Assembly (NCBI GenBank): GCA_016932435.1
Contig: JAFGCW010000091.1
Location: 1 to 11,984 of the forward strand
DNA from: Dehalococcoidales bacterium
GTDB lineage: Bacteria > Chloroflexota > Dehalococcoidia > Dehalococcoidales > UBA2162
Length of the DNA stretch: 11,984 nt
Direction: 5' to 3'
The position numbers were made by a program, and so were the translations under genes. The notes below the pieces were generated by a model. The model was given only the letters and a program-made list of their open reading frames with translations. It made no database searches and was not told where the DNA came from. Below are positions 6,565 to 11,984 of this stretch, one piece after another. Within the stretch, counting starts at the first letter, position 1, and each line of letters begins with the position of its first letter.

Positions 6565-7335
6565 CTACAGCCCCGACTCATACCTCAGACTATCCAGCCA
6601 CGCAACCGATTTCAGATCCCTTTCAAGCAGGTACCGGATATACCCTCTGATAACCTTTTCAAGTTCGGTTGACAACTCGGGAGGTACCTTCAGCCGGGAT
6701 GCCGTATCATAATCATTATTCTGAAAAAAACGCAGGACTTTCAGGGCATTAACGGAAAGCGAGAATAATATAGAAGCGCTTTTGTAACTGCACTCGGGAC
6801 ACAGCACTCCTCCTGAAGCGGGGCTGAAGGTATTGGTAACAGGTTCAAGTACCTTCCTACAGTTGACGCACTGCTGAAGCTGCGGACGATATCCCACTTC
6901 ACTTAGAAGATGGATTTCGAAAAACCTCAACAAGGTTTCGATATCATCTGTCTGGCACAGGTTTTTCAGAGTTTCAAGCAGTAACTGGAATAGCTTATAG
7001 TCCTCATAGTGCTCGGGAGTAAACTGGTTGACGAGTTCGATAACGTATAATGCATAAGACATTAATTTGAAATCGCTTTTTAAAGCTACAAAGCTGTCGA
7101 TAGTCTGGCTTCCGGTGATCGTGTCAAGGTTCCGACCACGGGCAAATGTCACCCTGCTGTGGGTTATGAGTTCCAGGTGGCCTGCCATTTTACTCTTAGT
7201 CTTTCTAAGACTTTTAGCAAATCCCTGTATCTTCCCGCGATCGGGAGTATAGAAGGTGAGTATGGTATCAGCTTCACCCAGCTTTGTTTTCTTAATAACG
7301 ATGGCGTCCGTCTGATAATTCCTGGGATTCGTCAT
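6565..7335 (-). CDS. recO: DNA repair protein RecO
   Basis: RecO anneals single strands and works with RecR (and RecF) to load RecA at gaps in the RecFOR recombination pathway. The 256-aa length is usual. The N-terminal OB fold covers about residues 1-80, with the family signature YQTDAIVIKKTKLGEADTIL and GKIQGFAKSLRKTKSKMAG. The helical C-terminal part carries a zinc site, C156-x2-C159 and C179-x2-C182, as in zinc-type bacterial RecO proteins. The ATG at 7335 overlaps the TGA of the methyltransferase gene (ATGA), so translation is probably coupled. It ends the HAD-methyltransferase-recO unit; no clear terminator is seen in the following gap. Confidence 0.96.
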   Translation of the reverse strand: MTNPRNYQTDAIVIKKTKLGEADTILTFYTPDRGKIQGFAKSLRKTKSKMAGHLELITHSRVTFARGRNLDTITGSQTIDSFVALKSDFKLMSYALYVIELVNQFTPEHYEDYKLFQLLLETLKNLCQTDDIETLLRFFEIHLLSEVGYRPQLQQCVNCRKVLEPVTNTFSPASGGVLCPECSYKSASILFSLSVNALKVLRFFQNNDYDTASRLKVPPELSTELEKVIRGYIRYLLERDLKSVAWLDSLRYESGL

Positions 7336-8144
7336 TGTTTTACCTGTTTCCAGTATTTTCTTTTCCAGCCGTCGGCTTCCTGGTATCGAGAAAATTCATA
7401 CCGCCAGTCCTCGGATACCAGCCGCTGATGCTTAATTTCGTCATTTCTGGACTCTTCCGCCGTGCCCGGGCAGTGTATGATGAAGCCGCCTTTCCGCGTT
7501 ACGCGTTCGAATTCCTGTAATTCTTCTTCGAGATGCCATCCCAGGGCATGGGATGTGAGTAGAACTTCGGCAAATTCGTTGGGAAGGGGTATGCTGTGCT
7601 GAAATCCTTCAAGGACGAATACATTATTTAACCCTTTTTCTTTAGCTTTCACACGAATATACTGCCTGAGTCTTGTTACCGGTTCGACTGAAAATACGTA
7701 TCTCGCGGTGAGAGCTGCTTCAAGTGTCACCCTTCCTGTTCCGGCTCCGGTGTCGATGATGACTTTTCCATCCAGAGAAGTTATCGATGTAACCTCTTTA
7801 AAATCCCATCTGTTGAATTCCAGTTTGTCATATTCCTGCGGGCATTTGTTATAGATAAGAAGATCGGCGATCGTCCAGACTACTATGTCACTGAATTCAG
7901 CCAGTTGCTGCTGATCCTTCGCCGGCCCGTTTTCAGACATTACGTGTTCAATGAAGGAAATTATCCCCGGATATTTCTTTTCAAGGAATGTCTTTATTGG
8001 CGGATACGCCCAGAGTACTGCGGCAAATTCCCGTTCGGGCAGGTAATCAGGAAGGTAGCTTATCTGGAATGATTCCAGGAGGTAAAGGTCCTCTACCCTG
8101 AATGCGTTGCCTTTGAATATCTTCTTAAACATGGAGTAAGTCAT
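7332..8144 (-). CDS. Class I SAM-dependent methyltransferase, substrate unknown
   Basis: The 270-aa protein has a helical N-terminal portion (about 1-115) of no recognised family, followed by a Rossmann-type methyltransferase fold. Motif I is VIIDTGAGTGR starting at V128 (D131, G133, G135, G137). Next come an acidic SAM-ribose position in FSVEPV, FQHSIPLPNEFAEVLLTSHALGW (motif II/III region) and VTRKGGFIIHCPG (post-motif strand). The overall pattern resembles Methyltransf_11/UbiE-like small-molecule enzymes, but the acceptor cannot be told from sequence. The start ATG immediately follows the HAD stop (TAAATG, zero gap), and the end overlaps recO by 4 nt. No good ribosome site precedes the ATG, again consistent with coupling. 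A second in-frame ATG at residue 5 is possible. Confidence 0.88.
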   Translation of the reverse strand: MTYSMFKKIFKGNAFRVEDLYLLESFQISYLPDYLPEREFAAVLWAYPPIKTFLEKKYPGIISFIEHVMSENGPAKDQQQLAEFSDIVVWTIADLLIYNKCPQEYDKLEFNRWDFKEVTSITSLDGKVIIDTGAGTGRVTLEAALTARYVFSVEPVTRLRQYIRVKAKEKGLNNVFVLEGFQHSIPLPNEFAEVLLTSHALGWHLEEELQEFERVTRKGGFIIHCPGTAEESRNDEIKHQRLVSEDWRYEFSRYQEADGWKRKYWKQVKQ

Positions 8145-8873
8145 TTAATGTTGTCCCATGGCGTTTTTCCACTTTTCTGCAGGATCGATGAGATTCGGAA
8201 GCTCCGAAAGTGAACGTATTTCGAACTCGGCATCGATATCGGGTGGTGTTAACTCACCTGCCCTGTTCAACCAAATGCTGCATATCCCTTCAGAAGCGGC
8301 AGCCGTAACATCATTATGCAGTGAATCACCGACATTCAGCAACTCGCCAGGCGTACATCCTGCGCGTTCGAGAAGGACCCGGTAGAATCCCGGATCTGGT
8401 TTTTCATAACCGCACTCCTCAGAAAATACCGTGAAATCGAAATATCCTTCCAGGCCGTATAATTCCGGGTAACTGTTGCCGTTGGTATGCAGTCCCAGGA
8501 CGTATTTACCTTTTAACGCTTCAAGCACCGGGATAACATCCTCGTACACTTCAATATACTCGTAACGGTGCTTCATATACAGGTTGTAGAGGTGGTGTGC
8601 CAGAGATTCGTCCGGTCTGCCGACTACCGCGAGTATCTGCCTGAATGACTCGAGTCTGACAGCCCTGAAATCCACGACATTTCTATCGGATAATTCCGCC
8701 ACGGCATCCCTGATCTCAATCATTCGATCTATATTCATTTTAGTCGACGCACCGGAGTGATGTTTTTCCAGTTCCGTGAGAGAACACGCAAGCGAATGAC
8801 GGATTACCTTGATGAAATCTACCAGTGTACCGTCAGTATCGAACGCGATTGCCTTTATTCCTGTGATCGACAT
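8145..8873 (-). CDS. HAD-superfamily hydrolase (subfamily IA-like phosphatase)
   Basis: A 242-aa cytoplasmic hydrolase, probably a phosphatase acting on a small phosphorylated metabolite. All four HAD motifs are visible: I, FDTDGT with nucleophile D12 and acid/base D14; II, the Thr in LHTNGN; III, K158 in YEKPDP; IV, GDSLHND with D183 and D188 for Mg2+. The long helical insertion between motif I and motif II (about residues 18-100) is the C1 cap of subfamily I enzymes such as phosphoglycolate phosphatase, YjjG nucleotidase and haloacid dehalogenase. The exact substrate is open. AGGA lies 7 nt before the ATG and partly inside a small hairpin (8879-8892). It is first in the unit with the methyltransferase and recO. 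Confidence 0.92.
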   Translation of the reverse strand: MSITGIKAIAFDTDGTLVDFIKVIRHSLACSLTELEKHHSGASTKMNIDRMIEIRDAVAELSDRNVVDFRAVRLESFRQILAVVGRPDESLAHHLYNLYMKHRYEYIEVYEDVIPVLEALKGKYVLGLHTNGNSYPELYGLEGYFDFTVFSEECGYEKPDPGFYRVLLERAGCTPGELLNVGDSLHNDVTAAASEGICSIWLNRAGELTPPDIDAEFEIRSLSELPNLIDPAEKWKNAMGQH

Positions 8874-8878
8874 TTTTT

Positions 8879-8892
8879 TATCCTGTGGGATA
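8879..8892 (-). promoter_or_regulatory. Hairpin overlapping the HAD gene ribosome binding site
   Basis: On the minus strand TATCC-CACA-GGATA forms a 5-bp stem with a 4-nt loop. The AGGA Shine-Dalgarno sequence (8884-8881) is split between the loop and the 3' arm, and an A-run leads into the ATG at 8873. The fold would partly hide the ribosome site, but with only two GC pairs it is marginal. Confidence 0.3.
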
Positions 8893-8971
8893 GGTTAATA
8901 AATTCGATATGGTAAGGATAACTGATTCGATTGCCTGAGCTCTCTGAAATAACCGACTGGTCAATTTATTA

Positions 8972-11900
8972 TTATGCCTTCAGAATATCCTTCCGTCTCA
9001 AAGCCCTCTCCAGTGAGGGCTGCATCTTCATCTCGCGGAATTCCTTGATGGCGAAGTCAAGGTGTTCGAGAGCTTCGACTTTTTCGTCCGGGTAGTGGTC
9101 AAGTAGTACCTCAGCTAGTCCAAGTCTTGATAATGCAAGTTCGGGTCGGAATCTCATCTCGGTGCAGACTTTGATTGCTTCCTGATAATGTTTTTGGGCT
9201 TCTTTGCATCTGCCAAGGAGAGCGGCTGCGCCACCAAGGTGATGGGGGATGCAGGTCAACCACCACATCGCAGTCGTACGGACGGTTGTCGACCTGAGAC
9301 GTTCCAACAGAAGTTCAGCTATTTGTTTTTGGTTCAACAGTACGGCGGCTTCCAGAAAGCAAATTGCCGAAAACGCTGTCGATTCATCCTGGTCAGTGCC
9401 TACCATTGGATAATCAATCATGCCTCGCTCTAATGACTCGATTGCCTCCTTTTCGCATCCCATATATGCCAGGCAAACTGCAACAGTCCATGGAGAAGGG
9501 GAAACCGACTTGACGAGTTGCAGTGCCTCATCAGCCATACCAAGATGGAACAAAGGCCTTACGAGAATACAGTGAGCAACCGAGGCGATAAAATATGAGA
9601 GACCTAATTCACCACCACGAGCTTGCAGGTTATGGATTATCTCTACAGCCTCATCCAAACGCCCATCAAGAAGGGCTAACTGGCTTTCCACCTGTGCGGC
9701 GTTCACCGCAAGAAAAGCCTGCTGTGTACGCTTGGCTATATCCAGGAATTCTTGCCATACCTCTTCGGCACGGTCTCGTTTACCTGCTTCGAGAAAAGGA
9801 TAACCCGAAAATACAAGACCAGTGGAGTGAGAAAAGAGACTAACACCAGTTCGTGGTCTATTCACTACTTCTTCAGCTAATCGCACCCGTTCTTCACCGT
9901 GTTTTAACGCCGAGGTGTAAAATATGTAATAGAAAGAAACTACCCAAAGCGCTTCAACGTCGTCGATGCGACGTGCTGTATCGACGGCTCTCGTCAAGAG
10001 AGAAACACCTTCAGTAACCAAAGTCATATCCCGGGTAGCACGACCCTTCATATAGGTCAGATTTCCCGATATAATATCAGCCCATACGCAAGTAAGTGTA
10101 TCAGGCTCGGTATATTGGTTGATTCTCTCAGCCCATAAGATTTCTTCATCAGTACCTTGTAAAACCCCAGCAGTCTCCCAAACGCGTGCCCATATTGCCA
10201 TGATACACGCTCTCGCGGCGCTTTCCTTGTCGCCAATGCTCTCAGCAAGAGAGAATGCTTCCGGCGCTTCATTCTCAAGGACATGTCGAGGTTCACCTGC
10301 GAGAAGTAAAGTATTTCCAATTGATAAAAGTAGGTCACACCGTTTGGTACTGTCATCAGGCTCCAGGATCTCCTGTACTCTGAGTGCCTGTTGCATCAAC
10401 CTTGCTGCTTCTCCGTAGGCATAAACATCTGTAGCCCTTTGAGCAGCCATCTCCCCATAGTCAATAGCCTTTCTAAGGTCAGAAGAATCAGAAGAATGTG
10501 AAAAATGCTCGGCTAACTCAGCAGCATGTTCTGGAAGACGATTAGCATATATCTGCTCGAGTACTCTGGCTACTTGCTGGTGAAGTCGTATACGTCGAGG
10601 AGCGATCATTTCTTCATAGAGCGTCTGGCGGAAGAAGGCGTGAGTGAAGCGGTAGGTCACCGCTGCACCTAGTCCTGAACGCTCTTCCAGCACCGCCGCC
10701 TTCCTGGCTTCATCAAGACTATTTATTAATACATCGTCAGAGATTCCGGCTACTTTCTGAAGTAGTTCAAGGCGGAATTCTCTCCCGATTACCGCAGCAG
10801 TTGAAAGCAGTTGATCACATTCATCACTTAATAGCGTGAGTCGTTTTCCGATTACATCCCTCAATCCTTCGGGTATATTCATCTCCAGCGTGGTATCCTC
10901 GGTAGTGGGCCTGCGACCTTCTTTTATGGTAAGAAGGTCCTCTTCAATGAGGTAACGTATCACTTCCTGGGCAAAGAGGGGATTGCCTTCTGTCTGTCGA
11001 TGGAGAGTTTCAGCGACAGTCACGGAAATATCTTCCTGTGTAATACCAACCAGCATTCGTCTCACTTCATCGATAGTTAATCCGCGTAATAATATACGTC
11101 TAAACGATGAAACACGTCTTAACTCAGCCAATGCTGCAGACAGGGGGTGACTCCTGTCCACCTCGACATCGCGATAGGTGCCAACCAGGAGAAGCCTTGT
11201 GCTTCCAACATTACGGGATACAAAGGATAGTATTTCAAGAGTACCCTTATCGGCATCATGCAGGTCTTCAAGGATTACACACATTGGTTTCAAAGAAGTA
11301 ACGCTTGCCAGGAAAGAGGAAACAGCCTGAAATAGACGATATCGATCTTCTTCTGGATTCTGCGCTTCTCTTGGTTCAACATTCAGTTTCTCTCTTATCT
11401 CTAATACGATTCGAGCCACATCGGAAGCTCCTGAACCAAGTTCCTTTCTCAAGTCATCAGGTTCTCTGTCCAGTACGTGCGACCGAATGGCTTCGACGAA
11501 TGCAAGGTAAGGTAGTGACAAGGATCCTTCTTCGTAACAATGTCCCCATAGGGTTGCACCACCCCGTGATGTGACGAAATTCGATAGCTGTTCGCAGATT
11601 GCTGTCTTACCAATTCCCGGTTCTCCTGCAATCATAATTAGGCTGCCTTTTCCGGCTACAGCAGCATCGAAGGCATCTGTTAATGCTGACAATTCAGTCT
11701 GACGACCAACGAATATGTTCCGGTACAATAAATCACGTCTGGCAGAAACTTGATCGATATCAGGAGAACCAGGTTCTCCTACCTCAGGTTCACGGAGAGA
11801 AGTCCCTGCTTGATCTATTATTTCACCAGCTTGTTTGACCGATTCAAGGATTTCCTCGTCGGACAGTTCCGGGAATAACTCACGGCTTTCTGTAAAAGAC

Positions 11901-11984
11901 AAATGCTTACCGCGGTGTCTTGAGGAAAGTCGGTGGCTTTCGGTGCAGTCCAGGATCTTCAGGCGTGCAAAAGGTTTGAGAATA
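8972..11984 (-). CDS. AAA ATPase with long TPR-like region (MalT/cyclase-associated type), 5' end outside window
   Basis: Numbering here starts at the TTG at 11902 (976 aa to the stop). An acidic linker (about 1-60) leads to VGRQTEL and an AAA_16/STAND-like NTPase: Walker A GEPGIGKT at 93-100, Walker B VILEDLHDAD with E212 and D213, then LLLVGTYRDVEV. A winged-helix-like segment follows (about 345-450; ITQEDIS...EGNPLFAQEV precedes it). From about 450 to the end are tandem helical hairpins of TPR type. No LuxR helix-turn-helix is present at the C-terminus. The TTG has no Shine-Dalgarno sequence, and the frame stays open for a further 27 codons to the window end, with no ATG, GTG or other TTG. 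The real start, and perhaps an N-terminal sensor, cyclase or DNA-binding domain, therefore probably lies beyond 11984. The gene closes with three successive stops (TAATAATAA, 8974-8966). Role: signal-dependent regulation is likely, ligand unknown. Confidence 0.85.
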   Translation of the reverse strand, partial: ILKPFARLKILDCTESHRLSSRHRGKHLSFTESRELFPELSDEEILESVKQAGEIIDQAGTSLREPEVGEPGSPDIDQVSARRDLLYRNIFVGRQTELSALTDAFDAAVAGKGSLIMIAGEPGIGKTAICEQLSNFVTSRGGATLWGHCYEEGSLSLPYLAFVEAIRSHVLDREPDDLRKELGSGASDVARIVLEIREKLNVEPREAQNPEEDRYRLFQAVSSFLASVTSLKPMCVILEDLHDADKGTLEILSFVSRNVGSTRLLLVGTYRDVEVDRSHPLSAALAELRRVSSFRRILLRGLTIDEVRRMLVGITQEDISVTVAETLHRQTEGNPLFAQEVIRYLIEEDLLTIKEGRRPTTEDTTLEMNIPEGLRDVIGKRLTLLSDECDQLLSTAAVIGREFRLELLQKVAGISDDVLINSLDEARKAAVLEERSGLGAAVTYRFTHAFFRQTLYEEMIAPRRIRLHQQVARVLEQIYANRLPEHAAELAEHFSHSSDSSDLRKAIDYGEMAAQRATDVYAYGEAARLMQQALRVQEILEPDDSTKRCDLLLSIGNTLLLAGEPRHVLENEAPEAFSLAESIGDKESAARACIMAIWARVWETAGVLQGTDEEILWAERINQYTEPDTLTCVWADIISGNLTYMKGRATRDMTLVTEGVSLLTRAVDTARRIDDVEALWVVSFYYIFYTSALKHGEERVRLAEEVVNRPRTGVSLFSHSTGLVFSGYPFLEAGKRDRAEEVWQEFLDIAKRTQQAFLAVNAAQVESQLALLDGRLDEAVEIIHNLQARGGELGLSYFIASVAHCILVRPLFHLGMADEALQLVKSVSPSPWTVAVCLAYMGCEKEAIESLERGMIDYPMVGTDQDESTAFSAICFLEAAVLLNQKQIAELLLERLRSTTVRTTAMWWLTCIPHHLGGAAALLGRCKEAQKHYQEAIKVCTEMRFRPELALSRLGLAEVLLDHYPDEKVEALEHLDFAIKEFREMKMQPSLERALRRKDILKA

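Noticed and set aside
6449..6712. 87-aa plus-strand open frame overlapping the recO 3' end
   Set aside because: It lies largely opposite recO, has no ribosome site and a composition expected of an antisense shadow frame.
8950..8971. Intrinsic terminator after the AAA/TPR gene
   Set aside because: TGACC-AGTC-GGTTA can pair with a G-U wobble over 5 bp and is followed by only TTTC; too weak to call. Read-through into the HAD gene cannot be excluded.
8874..8971. Own promoter for the HAD-methyltransferase-recO unit
   Set aside because: TTGACC (8964-8959) has no -10 at suitable distance and the TACCAT near 8911 has no matching -35; no pair good enough to annotate.
9188..9433. Open frames antisense to the AAA/TPR gene
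   Set aside because: They are opposite a long conserved-looking coding region, have no ribosome sites and resemble no family.

Overview
The window is bacterial chromosome of moderate GC, densely packed with housekeeping genes. Bacterial-type seryl- and lysyl-tRNA synthetases, a zinc-type RecO, Shine-Dalgarno sites and sigma70-like promoters all point to a bacterium. An archaeal-style single-subunit oligosaccharyltransferase (STT3/AglB type), a stand-alone four-helix-cytochrome-like DUF4405 protein and a large AAA/TPR regulator suggest Chloroflexota, possibly Dehalococcoidia. That placement is inferred from gene content and family resemblance, not from any search.

Layout. Positions 1-85 hold a tRNA-Ser(UGA) on the minus strand, clipped by the window edge at its 3' end. 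It is divergent from a plus-strand gene for an 807-aa oligosaccharyltransferase (241-2664), which is followed by a 108-aa DUF4405 membrane cytochrome-like protein (2785-3111). Everything to the right is on the minus strand. One probable operon starts at a good promoter near 6332-6360 and reads: 78-aa two-helix membrane protein, lysS, serS, then probably a previously easy-to-miss 32-aa single-helix membrane peptide (3138-3236). A second compact unit reads HAD phosphatase, class I methyltransferase, recO (8873 down to 6565), with stop-to-start contact or overlap at both junctions. At the right edge an AAA ATPase with a long TPR-like helical region (8972 to beyond 11984) reads the same way, and its frame stays open through the window end.

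How the genes fit together. LysS and SerS supply aminoacyl-tRNA, and one cognate of SerS, tRNA-Ser(UGA), lies at the left edge. The oligosaccharyltransferase would transfer a lipid-linked glycan to Asn residues of exported proteins, but no glycan-assembly genes are in the window. The HAD enzyme and the methyltransferase have no assigned substrate; they share tight translational coupling with the repair protein RecO. The AAA/TPR protein resembles the MalT-like or cyclase-associated signal-transduction ATPases but has no C-terminal LuxR helix-turn-helix.

No mobile element, CRISPR array or obvious phage gene is visible. The most worthwhile items are the archaeal-like oligosaccharyltransferase, the unannotated 32-aa membrane peptide, the membrane protein heading the lysS-serS operon, the dyad-symmetric elements at 6392-6460, and the truncated N-terminus of the AAA/TPR protein.
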